Shown here: one piece after another, positions 25,579-34,427 of the stretch | Layout: each line of letters starts with the position of its first letter | Position numbering within the stretch: position 1 is the stretch's first letter | Origin: Pseudomonadota bacterium | GTDB lineage: Bacteria > Pseudomonadota > Gammaproteobacteria > Burkholderiales > Burkholderiaceae_C | Length of the DNA stretch: 64,000 nt | Direction: 5' to 3' | Assembly: GCA_022566735.1 (NCBI GenBank) | Contig: JADFIG010000018.1 | Span: forward strand, 1 to 64,000 | Translations under genes and position numbers: made by a program | Notes under the pieces: generated by a model | Told to the model about the DNA's origin: nothing | Databases searched by the model: none | What the model saw: only the letters and a program-made list of their open reading frames with translations

Positions 25579-27294
25579 TCACTCAGCGCCGCGCGGCTTG
25601 GTCATCAGTAGCCCAGGTAGCGGAGTGGGCGGCGCCCATCCATCAGGCGGGAAGACCCGTGGCAGGTTGAGTCCCTCGTGCTGGATTGCCTCGATCAGCG
25701 ACACAAGGTCTTCGGGCCCGATGTGACTGTAGGTCGTATCAGCATCGCCGCCCGTTTGCTTGTGGCCGGTGTAGGCGTTGATGTCGAAGGCGTACACCTT
25801 CTTTCGCTTGAGGATGGTCTCGATGGTGTGCCGGAACGAGTGGAACGTGTTTTCCGGTCCCCAGCCCATGCCAATCTTGAACTTGGAGAACCAAGTGGCA
25901 AAAGGCCCGCCCGCGTTGTTCAGGGCTGAGACTGGAGCCATGGGGAACAAGCGGTCATGCCCCGCGTTGCGCATCGCGTCAGCGTACTCAGGCAGCCCCA
26001 GGCGGACCAGCTCGGGATGCATGGGAATGACCCGCTTGGACGCGCTGTTCTTGACGGATTGCCAGTCCTGGTCATTCATGATCGAGATGCACCACAGCCC
26101 GCCATCCTTGCGGATGTCAGACACGAGGAGCTGCGCCAACTCAGTGACTCGGGCCCCGGTGAAGGCACCGAGGATGGGAAGCCAGTAGGCAGCATCCCGG
26201 CCGGCTGTCTTCACCTTCGGCAGCTCATAGGCTTGAAACAGCGGTGCGGCAAACAGGGTCACCATCTGCTCCGGCCTGATGGCCTTGCGCACGGTCACGG
26301 CCTCATTGGCTCCTTCGATGCGGATGGTTGCCCAGGGGTTCACCGTGACCCGCTGTAGCTCGTGCATCTCGAACCGGATCAGTCGCGACACGTAGTCCAG
26401 GCGGTCGGCTGCGGTCTTCGGGGACTGTCCTTGAGCCAGCAACCAATCCCGGAACTTGAGCCCGTGTTGCCGGGTCAACTGCACGAGCGGCGGATTGCCA
26501 CAGACCTGCTCAAACTGGCCCACCACCCGCGTGGCCGTCTCAATGGTCTTGGCGCTGGGGCGCTTACCTTTGTTGCTCCACAGCTCCAGCACATCCCGCA
26601 GCATCAGCACATGAGCAGGCTTGTCAGCGGGACCCAGCAAGGCGGTATCGCCCCCGTGGATCGAATCTGGCAAGCTCGGCTCGGGCGGTGTCTCCACTGC
26701 CTCGCCTAGGTCGCGCTGCCTGCGGCCCGCTGTGGCCTTCGCCATGACCTGTGCCCAGGCATAGAGGGCCCTGCGCTGCGCCTGCTCATCTTCGGCCAGC
26801 TCAAGGCCATGGACACTCAGCCACTCCTCGGCTCGCTCCTTCAGCCCCGCCAGGTGCCGACCTGATACAGCTTCGCGCACGGCGACATCCAGAGGCAGAC
26901 CCGACCCAAAGTCCGGACTTTCATCGTCCTGCCGAGGCCAGCCCTCAATCCGCATCTCTTCATCGATGTGAAGGAGGCCACGGGCAGCCTGAGCGGCCAC
27001 GGCTTTGACCTCATCCAAGGTCGCCACACGGTACTGACGCACGACCTCAAGGGTCGGGGCAGGTGGACTTGGGGCCAGCCCCAGGCGGTGCCGCTCCGTG
27101 AGGAACTGGGCTTGCCAGTGGGCTCCGAGTCGGGCCGCTTGGACCTCAGCCTGCGCTCTGTTGAGGTCGCCCAGTGCCTCGCTGTGCTCCTTCTTGCCGA
27201 AGGTCTCGCGAAGCTCATCGGGAATGCGGATGCGGAAGTAAAAACGTCCGCCCTTGGGGACAAGGTATTGGGTTCTCTTTGGCAACTTCGACAC
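25579..27294 (-). CDS. Tyrosine integrase of the tRNA-Pro element
   Basis: 571-residue site-specific recombinase when started at the GTG at 27294; an in-frame TTG at 27357 would add 21 residues but would overlap the arm-type repeats. The N-terminus (YLVPKGGRFYFRIRIPDELR) matches the arm-binding or DUF6538-like region of long tRNA-targeting integrases. The catalytic domain shows the first Arg in TGARVTELAQL, HxxR in HSFRH, the second His in GHKQ and the nucleophile Tyr in TTYSHIG. The gene ends next to DUF4238 (convergent) and begins about 115 bases from the tRNA core repeat, the normal layout for integrative elements. Confidence 0.93.
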   Translation of the reverse strand: MSKLPKRTQYLVPKGGRFYFRIRIPDELRETFGKKEHSEALGDLNRAQAEVQAARLGAHWQAQFLTERHRLGLAPSPPAPTLEVVRQYRVATLDEVKAVAAQAARGLLHIDEEMRIEGWPRQDDESPDFGSGLPLDVAVREAVSGRHLAGLKERAEEWLSVHGLELAEDEQAQRRALYAWAQVMAKATAGRRQRDLGEAVETPPEPSLPDSIHGGDTALLGPADKPAHVLMLRDVLELWSNKGKRPSAKTIETATRVVGQFEQVCGNPPLVQLTRQHGLKFRDWLLAQGQSPKTAADRLDYVSRLIRFEMHELQRVTVNPWATIRIEGANEAVTVRKAIRPEQMVTLFAAPLFQAYELPKVKTAGRDAAYWLPILGAFTGARVTELAQLLVSDIRKDGGLWCISIMNDQDWQSVKNSASKRVIPMHPELVRLGLPEYADAMRNAGHDRLFPMAPVSALNNAGGPFATWFSKFKIGMGWGPENTFHSFRHTIETILKRKKVYAFDINAYTGHKQTGGDADTTYSHIGPEDLVSLIEAIQHEGLNLPRVFPPDGWAPPTPLPGLLMTKPRGAE

Positions 27295-27330
27295 ACACCG
27301 ATTGTCCCATGAAGCCGCTAGAGAGGCCCC

Positions 27331-27353
27331 ATGTGGGAAGGATTGTGGGAAGG
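27331..27353. repeat. Arm-type integrase-site repeats, tRNA-proximal end
   Basis: ATGTGGGAAGG (27331) and ATTGTGGGAAGG (27342) are tandem copies of the words found at 22331-22364. They lie 57-79 bases inside the tRNA core repeat and upstream of the integrase GTG, where integrase binding could also repress its own promoter. Confidence 0.6.
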
Positions 27354-27405
27354 TCAAAGGGAGAGAACCCTTTAGGCATGGGGCGCAAGGGCCGTTGCCT
27401 CTAGA

Positions 27406-27432
27406 AATCCTGGTCGGGGTGAGAGGATTCGA
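27406..27432. repeat. Attachment-site core repeat within tRNA-Pro
   Basis: Counterpart of 22217-22243 with one mismatch in 27 bases. It spans the encoded CCA, the acceptor 3' strand and part of the T-arm of tRNA-Pro, so insertion regenerates a complete tRNA gene. Confidence 0.88.
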
Positions 27433-27487
27433 ACCTCCGGCCTCTACGTCCCGAACGTAGCGCTCTACCAGGCTAAGCTACACCCCG
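27411..27487 (-). tRNA. tRNA-Pro, anticodon CGG
   Basis: 77-nt gene on the minus strand with encoded CCA. The acceptor stem is CGGGGTG / CACCCCG. The anticodon arm is CTACG-TTCGGGA-CGTAG with CGG at the anticodon positions. The T-arm contains GGTTCGAATCC. It is intact and reads Pro CCG codons. It lies between the integrase and ispB and is the insertion target of the element. Confidence 0.95.
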
Positions 27488-27510
27488 ATGTCGATGCCAC
27501 GCACCCCAAC

Positions 27511-28491
27511 TCAGCTGGAGCGGTGAATCGAATCAAACGACAATTGTAGCAGAGCTTCGCGCCATTCGGACGATGGCAGCGCATGCAGGCAACGCTGGGC
27601 CTGGTCCACCTGGACCTGGGCGGCCTCGCGGGTGGCGTCCAGTGCGCCGGTGGCCTTCACGATGTCGACAATCTCGGCCATGCGCTCGACCTCGCCGTGC
27701 TCGATGGCATGGCGGATCAGCGCCGCCTGCTCGGGCGTGCCGCGTTGCATCGCCACCAGCAGCGGCAGCGTCGGCTTGCCTTCGCGCAGGTCGTCGCCGA
27801 TGTTCTTGCCCAGCTCGGCCGTGCTGCCTTCGTAGTCGAGCAGGTCGTCGATGAGCTGGAAGGCCGTGCCCAGGGCGCGACCGTAGTCGGCGCAGGCGGT
27901 CTCGACCTCGGCCGGGGCGTCGCTGATGACCGCGCCCAGGCGGGCACTGGCCTCGAAGAGCTTGGCCGTCTTGTATTCGATGACGCGCAGGTAGTCGTCC
28001 ACCGAGATGTCGGGGTCGTGCATGTTCATCAGCTGCAGGACCTCGCCCTCGGCGATCACGTTGGTCGCGTCGGCCAGCACCTCCATCACGCGCAGGCGGT
28101 TGGTCAGGACCATCATCTGGAAGGCGCGCGAGTACAGGAAGTCGCCCACCAGCACGCTGGCGGCATTGCCGAACATGGCGTTGGCGGTCTTGCGGCCGCG
28201 GCGCAGGTCGGACTCGTCGACCACGTCGTCGTGCAGCAGCGTGGCGGTGTGGATGAACTCCACCACGGCGGCCAGCTCATGGCGCTCGGTCGAGCGGTTG
28301 CCCAGCGCACCGGCGACCAGCAGCAGCAGCATGGGGCGCACCCGCTTGCCCCCGGCACTGACGATGTAGTGCGAGATCTGGTTGACCAGGGCCACCTGGG
28401 ACGCCAGCCGACGGTGGATGACCTGGTCGACCTCGGCCATGTCGGCGGCGGCAAGGGTGCGGTAGCTGGCGGGGGAAGGAGTGGAGGTCAC
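27511..28491 (-). CDS. ispB: Octaprenyl/polyprenyl diphosphate synthase
   Basis: 326-residue trans-prenyltransferase that builds the quinone side chain from farnesyl diphosphate and IPP. Both Asp-rich motifs are present: LLHDDVVDESD and FQLIDDLLDY. The substrate-binding GGKRVRP segment and the LREGKPTLPLL stretch are also conserved. The start is the GTG at 28491 because the homologous region begins shortly after it; further upstream the sequence is an unrelated Arg-rich read-through. It diverges from a UbiH-family gene, another ubiquinone-related function. Confidence 0.93.
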   Translation of the reverse strand: MTSTPSPASYRTLAAADMAEVDQVIHRRLASQVALVNQISHYIVSAGGKRVRPMLLLLVAGALGNRSTERHELAAVVEFIHTATLLHDDVVDESDLRRGRKTANAMFGNAASVLVGDFLYSRAFQMMVLTNRLRVMEVLADATNVIAEGEVLQLMNMHDPDISVDDYLRVIEYKTAKLFEASARLGAVISDAPAEVETACADYGRALGTAFQLIDDLLDYEGSTAELGKNIGDDLREGKPTLPLLVAMQRGTPEQAALIRHAIEHGEVERMAEIVDIVKATGALDATREAAQVQVDQAQRCLHALPSSEWREALLQLSFDSIHRSS

Positions 28492-28733
28492 GCGGTGATC
28501 GGCAGACGGTAAGGCGCCCTGAGAACGCCTCAGCAGCGTCGCCCCATCGTGGAGCAAACGTGGATTATAGAAACCGGCGATGCCCCAGCGCAGGGCTGGG
28601 CCCAATCCACCGCACAAAACACCCCCCAGCACACCCCTCAGCCCCTCAAAGCGCGCAAACTGGCCGCCAAAGCGCCGCACAATGTGGCATCCCTTTTTGG
28701 CACCCCTTTGCCCCTCGCCAGCCAGGCCCCGCC

Positions 28734-30083
28734 ATGCGCGCAGACTCCTCCACAGACGCCCCCGCCTCCGCTGAACTCCCCGCCCCCGCCGCGCCCCCGG
28801 CCTTGCGCCTGGCCATCGTCGGCGCCGGGCCCGCGGGCCTGAGCCTGGCTTTGCAAGCCGCCCGCGCCCTGCCCGAGGCCCGCATCACCGTGTTCGACGC
28901 CCGCGCTGCCGACACCGACATCTCCGGCGACGCCCGCACCCTGGCGCTGTCGCAAGGCACGGTGCAGGAGCTCGGCCGCATCGGTGTGTGGGAGGCCATC
29001 GAGCGCAGCGGCCGCCAGGCCCCGATCCGCGAAGTGCATGTCTCCCAGCAGCAACCCACCGTGCTGTGGCCCGGCCCGCAGCAGCCCGAAGTGCGCATCT
29101 CGGCGGCCGAGCAAGGCGTGCCGCAACTGGGCGCGGTGGTGGGCTACGGCACGCTGGTGGCGCCGCTGCAGGCGGCCTGGCAAGACGCCGTGGCCCGCGA
29201 CGAGCACCGCCTGGCCATGCGCTTCGGCACGCCCGTCAAGGGCCTCAAGCCCACGGCCGAGGGCGTGGAAGTCGATGCCGACATCGCCGAGTGCCATGAC
29301 CTCGTCGTGGTGGCCGAAGGCGGCGTGTTCGCCCACCAGCCCAAGCTGCACTGGCCCGAGGGACTGAGCCGCGACTACGAACAGACCGCCTGGGTCGGAC
29401 AGGTCCTGCTGGAAGACAGCACCGAGGCCGGCAGCGTCGAAGGCACCGCCTACGAGCGCTTCACGCCCTCGGGCCCGGCCGCCCTGCTGCCGCTGCCCCG
29501 GGGCGAGGTCGTGGCCGGTGGCGCCCAGGGGCGGCGTGCGGCCCTGGTGTGGTGCGTGCAGCGCGACGACGACCCGGTCGCCGACCTCGACGAAGCCCAG
29601 CGCCTGACCCTGCTCAACACGATCTTCCATCCGCGCGTCGGCCGCATCCTGCAGACCTCGCCACTCAAAGCCTTCCCTCTGGGGCTCAACGCGCACCGGC
29701 GCCTGGTGAGCGATGGCGCGGTGGTGCGCATCGGCAACGCGGCGCAGACCCTGCACCCGGTGGCCGGCCAGGGCTTCAACCTGGCGATGCGCGACGTGCA
29801 CGAATTGCTGGCGGCGCTCCAGGCCGAAACCTGGCAGCCGCAGGTGGACGCTGACGTGGGCGGACGCGTTCACAGCCAGGTGCAGCGCGCCCTGGCCCGC
29901 TTCGAGCGCAAGCGCCAGCCGGACCGCCTGGCCCTGCTGGCCACCACGGACTTCCTGGCGCGCAGCTTCACCTGGCCCGCACCCATCCTGGCCACCGCGC
30001 GCGGCCTCGGCTTGGGTGTGGTTCAGCAGCTGGGGCCGCTCAAGCGCCTGGTGGCGCGCAGCATGATGTTCGGCTGGCGCTGA
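28734..30083 (+). CDS. FAD-dependent UbiH/COQ6-family monooxygenase
   Basis: 449-residue flavoprotein hydroxylase of the ubiquinone-biosynthesis type. It has the dinucleotide-binding GxGxxG (LAIVGAGPAGLSLALQAA), the DARTLALSQGTVQEL motif and the FAD-binding RIGNAAQTLHPVAGQGFNLAMRD region split across the C-terminal third (key residues G, D, H, P). The exact ring position hydroxylated (UbiH, UbiF, UbiI or UbiM type) cannot be told from sequence inspection. The ATG at 28734 is the last one before the homologous region. It faces away from ispB across about 240 bases. Confidence 0.88.
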   Translation: MRADSSTDAPASAELPAPAAPPALRLAIVGAGPAGLSLALQAARALPEARITVFDARAADTDISGDARTLALSQGTVQELGRIGVWEAIERSGRQAPIREVHVSQQQPTVLWPGPQQPEVRISAAEQGVPQLGAVVGYGTLVAPLQAAWQDAVARDEHRLAMRFGTPVKGLKPTAEGVEVDADIAECHDLVVVAEGGVFAHQPKLHWPEGLSRDYEQTAWVGQVLLEDSTEAGSVEGTAYERFTPSGPAALLPLPRGEVVAGGAQGRRAALVWCVQRDDDPVADLDEAQRLTLLNTIFHPRVGRILQTSPLKAFPLGLNAHRRLVSDGAVVRIGNAAQTLHPVAGQGFNLAMRDVHELLAALQAETWQPQVDADVGGRVHSQVQRALARFERKRQPDRLALLATTDFLARSFTWPAPILATARGLGLGVVQQLGPLKRLVARSMMFGWR

Positions 30084-30090
30084 GCTGGCG

Positions 30091-30255
30091 TCAGCGCAGC
30101 GCCCAGCTCTGGGACGCCCAGGCGCTCGGCTGGGTGGGCTGGGCCTGAGGTGCGGCGGCCCAGGCGCTGTCCGCCGCGGTCTGGTCTTGCGCCAGGTGCA
30201 TGGCCCAGGCGGCAATGGCGGCCAACAGGGTGTGTTGCAGCAGCTTCTTGCGCAT
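30091..30255 (-). CDS. Small secreted or membrane-anchored peptide, unknown function
   Basis: 54 residues: a basic N-terminus (MRKKLLQH), a hydrophobic stretch (TLLAAIAAWAMHLA) and an Ala/Gln/Pro/Trp tail. A very strong ribosome site (AGGAGG, six bases before the ATG) supports translation. It follows the YkgJ-like gene on the same strand after about 100 bases. No family recognised. Confidence 0.5.
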   Translation of the reverse strand: MRKKLLQHTLLAAIAAWAMHLAQDQTAADSAWAAAPQAQPTQPSAWASQSWALR

Positions 30256-30358
30256 GGCGGGCCTCCTGTGGATCCGGTGAGGGTCTGGCGATGAACGATG
30301 TGGGCATCGTAGGCAAGACCGCCCACCCTGGTCGACGGAACAAGCCCGCCGCAGACCG

Positions 30359-30712
30359 TCAATTCGTGTCGGATTTGACGCCCACCCCGCCCGAGGCGAC
30401 CTCCAGGGCCGCGTCGCAGCCACTGCCCGCGGCAATCAGGCGGCGCACCCAGGCCCGCCACAGCCCCGACCACCAGCGCGCCCCCCGGCCCACGCCAGCC
30501 TGCCCCGACAGCATCAGCCCGCAGTGGTAGCGCCCCTCCCCGGCCGACCACACCAGCGCGTGGCAGGCGCCGCGCCGCTTGCGGCTCACCAGCATGCCCA
30601 CCGGGCACGGCTCGGCCAGGCAGCACACGCCGCAGCCATTGCAAGGCGCCCCCAGGGCCGGCTTGGGCGGGGCCTCGGGGTGGATGTGGATGAGCTGGTG
30701 GGCGACGCGCAT
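30359..30712 (-). CDS. YkgJ-like cysteine-cluster protein
   Basis: 117-residue protein with the CxxCxxCC cluster characteristic of the zinc/iron-chelating YkgJ/UPF0153 families (PCNGCGVCCLAEPCP), followed by two further Cys (GACHALVW, RYHCGLM). Such proteins probably bind a metal or Fe-S centre; the function is unknown. The ATG at 30712 is preferred because the homologous region begins near IHPEAPPKP. The C-terminal third is Trp/Arg-rich, possibly membrane-associated. It diverges from proA. Confidence 0.78.
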   Translation of the reverse strand: MRVAHQLIHIHPEAPPKPALGAPCNGCGVCCLAEPCPVGMLVSRKRRGACHALVWSAGEGRYHCGLMLSGQAGVGRGARWWSGLWRAWVRRLIAAGSGCDAALEVASGGVGVKSDTN

Positions 30713-30776
30713 GGCGACATGATGCCCCCGCAGCACAGCGGGTGCAGGGTCTCGGCAGGTTTGCGACAATCGCGGG

Positions 30777-32108
30777 ATGAACACCGCCTCCGCCTCGTCC
30801 GCCTCCGTCGCCACAGCCGTCACCTGGTCCGAAGGCCAGCCCGTGGCCGACTACATGAACGCCGTGGGCCAGGCTGCCCGCGTGGCCGCCACGGCGATGG
30901 CTGCTGCCAGCACCGCCGCGCGCAACAACGCCCTGCTGGCCCTGGCACACCAGATCCGCACCCACGCCGGCGAGCTCAAGGCACGCAACGCCTCCGACGT
31001 CGCCAACGCCGAGAAGAACGGCCTGGCCGCCCCCATGGTCGACCGCCTGCGCCTGACCGACAAGGTCATCGAAACCATGGCCGAGAGCTGCGAGCAGGTC
31101 GCCGCCCTGCCCGACCCGGTCGGCGAGATCACCCACATGCGCCGCCGCCCCACCGGCATCAGCGTCGGCCAGATGCGCGTGCCCATCGGCGTGTTCGGCA
31201 TGATCTACGAGTCGCGTCCCAACGTGACCATCGAGGCCGCCTCGCTGGCCATCAAGAGCGGCAACGCCTGCGTGCTGCGCGGCGGCTCCGAGGCCATCCA
31301 CTCCAACCTGGCGCTGTGGAAGCTGGTGCAGGCCGCCTTGGCCGACGCCGGCCTGCCGCACGACGCCGTGCAACTGGTGCAGACCACCGACCGCGCCGCC
31401 GTCGGCCAGCTCATCGCCATGCCGCAGCACGTGGACGTCATCATCCCGCGCGGCGGCAAGGGCCTGATCGAGCGCATCAGCGCCGAGGCCCGCGTGCCCG
31501 TGATCAAGCACCTGGACGGCAACTGCCACACCTACGTCGACGAGCAGGTCGACCTGGCCCTGGCCGTCAAGGTCACCGACAACGCCAAGACGCAGAAGTA
31601 CAGCCCCTGCAATGCCACCGAGTCGCTGCTGGTGCACGTGGCGCAGGCCGCCGCCTTCCTGCCGCTGATCGGCAAGGTCTTCGCCGACAAGGGCGTGGAG
31701 ATGCGCTGTGACGCCCGGGCCAAGGCCCTCCTGGCCGAGGTGCCCGGCGCCCGGGTGGTCGATGCCACCGAGCAGGACTGGTACGAGGAGTACCTCGCGC
31801 CCGTCATCGCCGTGAAGGTCGTCGACTCGCTGGACGAGGCCATCGCCCACATCAACAAGCACGGCTCGCACCACACCGACGCGATCCTCACGACCAACCA
31901 CCCCAACGGCATGCGCTTCATCCGCGAGGTCGATTCGGCCAGCGTGATGATCAACGCCTCGACGCGCTTCGCCGATGGCTTCGAGTACGGCCTGGGCGCC
32001 GAGATCGGCATCAGCACGGACAAGTTCCATGCGCGCGGCCCGGTGGGCCTGGAAGGCCTGACCTCGCTGAAGTTCGTGGTGCTGGGCCAGGGCGAAGTGC
32101 GCAACTGA
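30777..32108 (+). CDS. proA: Gamma-glutamyl phosphate reductase (glutamate-5-semialdehyde dehydrogenase)
   Basis: 443-residue NADPH-dependent enzyme of proline synthesis, converting gamma-glutamyl phosphate to glutamate-5-semialdehyde. Aldehyde-dehydrogenase fold with family motifs [27 protein letters not shown] and the catalytic C278 in [12 protein letters not shown], plus the conserved [20 protein letters not shown] region near the C-terminus. The N-terminus has an Ala/Ser-rich extension of about 20 residues. proB is not adjacent, so proline genes are split here. The downstream TSUP gene starts eight bases after its stop. Confidence 0.95.
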   Translation: MNTASASSASVATAVTWSEGQPVADYMNAVGQAARVAATAMAAASTAARNNALLALAHQIRTHAGELKARNASDVANAEKNGLAAPMVDRLRLTDKVIETMAESCEQVAALPDPVGEITHMRRRPTGISVGQMRVPIGVFGMIYESRPNVTIEAASLAIKSGNACVLRGGSEAIHSNLALWKLVQAALADAGLPHDAVQLVQTTDRAAVGQLIAMPQHVDVIIPRGGKGLIERISAEARVPVIKHLDGNCHTYVDEQVDLALAVKVTDNAKTQKYSPCNATESLLVHVAQAAAFLPLIGKVFADKGVEMRCDARAKALLAEVPGARVVDATEQDWYEEYLAPVIAVKVVDSLDEAIAHINKHGSHHTDAILTTNHPNGMRFIREVDSASVMINASTRFADGFEYGLGAEIGISTDKFHARGPVGLEGLTSLKFVVLGQGEVRN

Positions 32109-32115
32109 CCCGCCC

Positions 32116-32913
32116 TTGCTCGACCTCAGCCCCACGAACATCGGCCTGATGGTGCTGGCCTCGGCCAGCGCCGGGTTGGTGGACGCCATCGTCGGTGGCG
32201 GCGGGCTCATCATCGTGCCCTCGCTGTTCGGCCTGTTCCCGCAGGCCCTGCCCGCCACGCTGCTGGGCACCAACAAGGCCGCGTCGGTCTGGGGCACGGG
32301 CTGGGCGGCCTGGCAGTATGCGCAGCGCGTGCGCCTGCCGTCGGCCCGGCTGTGGGGGGCCATGGCTGCCGCGCTGGCCGGCGCCATGCTGGGCGCCTGG
32401 CTGGCCACGCACGTGCCTGCGGCGCCATTCCGCCTGGCCCTGCCCGGCGTGCTCGCCGCCGTCTGGCTCTACACCTTGTGGCGCAAGGACCTGGGCCACG
32501 CCCATGCCCCGCACCTGTCCCACCGACAGGAGACACTGGCGGCCACCGCCATCGGCGCGGGCATCGGCTTCTACGACGGCATCTTCGGCCCGGGCACGGG
32601 CAGCTTCTTCGTGTTCGCCCTGGTGCGCGGCCTGGGCTGGGATTTCCTGCACGCCAGCGCTGCGGCCAAACGCCTGAACTTCGCCACCAACGTGGCCGCC
32701 CTGGCCTGGTTCATCCCCCACGGGCACGTGGTGTGGGCGCTGTCCCTGCCCATGGCCGTGGCCAACGTGGCCGGCAGCGCACTGGGCACGCGCCTGGCGC
32801 TGCGGCATGGCACGGGCTTCGTGCGCGTGGCCTTCCTGGTCGTGGTGGGCGCGCTCATCCTCAAGACGGGCTGGGACGCCCGGACCGCCTGGGAGGGCCT
32901 GCAACTGCCCTGA
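32116..32913 (+). CDS. TSUP family permease (TauE/SafE)
   Basis: 265-residue inner-membrane protein with about eight hydrophobic helices in two repeats. The first repeat carries ASAGLVDAIVGGGGLIIVPSL and the second GAGIGFYDGIFGPGTGSFF, the paired glycine signatures of TSUP permeases. Members export or import sulfite, sulfoacetate or other organosulfur anions; substrate unknown here. No upstream ATG fits, so the TTG at 32116 is the likely start. The close spacing to proA suggests co-transcription. Confidence 0.9.
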   Translation: MLDLSPTNIGLMVLASASAGLVDAIVGGGGLIIVPSLFGLFPQALPATLLGTNKAASVWGTGWAAWQYAQRVRLPSARLWGAMAAALAGAMLGAWLATHVPAAPFRLALPGVLAAVWLYTLWRKDLGHAHAPHLSHRQETLAATAIGAGIGFYDGIFGPGTGSFFVFALVRGLGWDFLHASAAAKRLNFATNVAALAWFIPHGHVVWALSLPMAVANVAGSALGTRLALRHGTGFVRVAFLVVVGALILKTGWDARTAWEGLQLP

Positions 32914-32934
32914 TGCCCTCCTGTCGCAGCCTGA

Positions 32935-34158
32935 TCACGGCCAAGGCATCCAGCCGATGGCGTGGGCGTGCAGGCTCTGCACAAACAGTTTGCCGTCGGC
33001 CTCGGTGGCGGCGGTGGTTTCGGGGTAGCCCCCTTGCGGGTCCTGCAGGTCGGCCAGCACCCGGCCGTTGTCGTCGAAGGCGATCAGGTGGCCGTAGGCC
33101 TTGGGCACCGGCCACAGGGCGCGCGGCAGGCGCAAGGTGATGCTGCGCAGCATGGGGTGGCGGGCCGCGGCGTCGATCACCGGGCTGCGCGGCTTGGTCA
33201 GGCCCACCCAGACGCGCCCGCCCTCGCCGCGCGTGAGGTTGTCGGGGTAGCCCGGCAGGTTGTCGATCAGCACCGTCGCCGCCCCCTGCCGCATGGCCTG
33301 CGCCAGCGTCGGCACGCCGGTGTCGCCCGAGGCGGTGCGCACCAGCGACAGCCTGGCCAGGTCCACCTTGAGGATGCGGTAGGTGCCGGTTTCCGACAGC
33401 AGCATGTGTTTGCGGTCGGCGGTGAAGGCGATGCCATTGGGGAAGCACAGGCCCGCCAGGGCCACGCGGGCGCGCAGGGTGACGGGGTCCTGCGCGATGA
33501 GGCGGCCGGTGCAGCTGTGCTCCAGGATGTCGAGCACGCTGGCCTCGAAGGTGTCGCCCAGCGCCTTGGCGCCGAAGCGGCGCGAGGCGTCGGTCAGCCA
33601 CAGGGTGCCGTCGGGGCCGACCTTGACCGCATCGGCGTAGCGCACGGGGTCATCGGGCACGGGCTGCGGCACCGCCGACAGCAGCACCTCGGTGCGGGCG
33701 GACGGCCCCTGGCCGCTCACGCGCAGCAGGCCCTTCATGGCGTCGGCCACCAGCAAGCGCCCCTGGGCGTCCATGTCCAGGCCGAGCGGCCGGCCACCGG
33801 TGTTGACGACCACGCTCTGGCGCGCGCCGCCGGGGTCGAGCCGGACGACGTCGCCGTTGGAGAGGCCGCTGTAGAGCCAGCCTCCGTGCGCCAGGATGAA
33901 TTCCGGCCCCTCTTGCCCCGTGCCCAGCGCGATCTGCCGCAGGGAGGACAGGCGCGTGTTGGTCGCGTGGGCGCCGCTGTGGCCGGCGTCTCGGGGCGCG
34001 TCCCAGGCCACGGGAGAGATCGGTGTCGGCCAGAACAGCAGGTAGGCCGCCGCGGCGATCAAGGGCGTGAGCCAGGAGGCCAGCCAGTGGACGCGGCCCC
34101 GGGCGGGGGCGGGCAAGGCAGGAACAGCGCGGGAAGGACCGAAGGGCAAGGCCGTCAT
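32935..34158 (-). CDS. SMP-30/gluconolactonase/strictosidine-synthase-like beta-propeller protein
   Basis: 407-residue protein with an N-terminal membrane anchor (about 25-43) and a six-bladed propeller. Characteristic segments include GRPLGLDMDAQGRLLVADA, DGTLWLTDASRRFG, GLCFPNGIAFTADRK and NLPGYPDNLTRGEGGRVWVG, which match the strictosidine-synthase-like/SMP-30 group. Bacterial members are typically lactonases or esterases; the true substrate is unknown. The start at 34158 has GGAG seven bases upstream. It converges on the TSUP gene. Confidence 0.85.
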   Translation of the reverse strand: MTALPFGPSRAVPALPAPARGRVHWLASWLTPLIAAAAYLLFWPTPISPVAWDAPRDAGHSGAHATNTRLSSLRQIALGTGQEGPEFILAHGGWLYSGLSNGDVVRLDPGGARQSVVVNTGGRPLGLDMDAQGRLLVADAMKGLLRVSGQGPSARTEVLLSAVPQPVPDDPVRYADAVKVGPDGTLWLTDASRRFGAKALGDTFEASVLDILEHSCTGRLIAQDPVTLRARVALAGLCFPNGIAFTADRKHMLLSETGTYRILKVDLARLSLVRTASGDTGVPTLAQAMRQGAATVLIDNLPGYPDNLTRGEGGRVWVGLTKPRSPVIDAAARHPMLRSITLRLPRALWPVPKAYGHLIAFDDNGRVLADLQDPQGGYPETTAATEADGKLFVQSLHAHAIGWMPWP

Positions 34159-34209
34159 GCAGGGGCTCCGTTGAATCCGTGAAGTATTCAACAAAGCCTG
34201 GGCGCCGCC

Positions 34210-34420
34210 ATGGGCATGTCCCCGCAGAGGCACGCGCTGTCCTGGGGGCGTCATGCACGTGGCCACGTCCTTCGTGGTGACCTTCGTGGAGCCGATCGTC
34301 AACACGGTCATGCACCACTTCTTCGAGGCCTACTGGGATCACCCCAGGGCCATGGCGGCCCGCAGCTGGGTGGCACAGCGCATGGCGGCCCTCCGGGCAC
34401 CGCGCATGGGCGGCACCTGA
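34210..34420 (+). pseudogene. Small membrane protein, DUF2061-like, apparently frameshifted
   Basis: From an ATG at 34253 the frame reads MHVATSFVVTFVEPIVNTVM and HHFFEAYW, ending at 34420. The VEPIVNT...HxFxExxW pattern recalls DUF2061 inner-membrane proteins. The expected N-terminal part is not in this frame. Starting at 34210 in another frame gives MGMSPQRHALSWG, which would join smoothly if one G of the GGGGG run at 34244-34248 were missing. Either a frameshifted gene or a sequencing error in the run is likely. Confidence 0.4.
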
Positions 34421-34427
34421 CGGCGCG

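Larger units (their letters stand above)
22217..27432. mobile_element. Small integrative element in tRNA-Pro(CGG)
   Basis: About 5.2 kb bounded by the core repeats at 22217-22243 and 27406-27432. In order it holds arm-type repeats, a ParB-like gene with an overlapping small gene, a serine recombinase, a DUF4238 gene, a tyrosine integrase adjacent to the tRNA, and a second set of arm-type repeats. No conjugation, replication-initiator, phage structural or recognised excisionase gene is visible. It is therefore a minimal or reduced island that may depend on other elements for transfer. The flanking genes (diguanylate cyclase, ispB) are chromosomal. Confidence 0.85.

Noticed and set aside
28638..32408. 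A 1,256-codon minus-strand frame across the UbiH-family gene and proA
   Set aside because: It runs antisense to two clearly recognised genes and has no recognisable domain.
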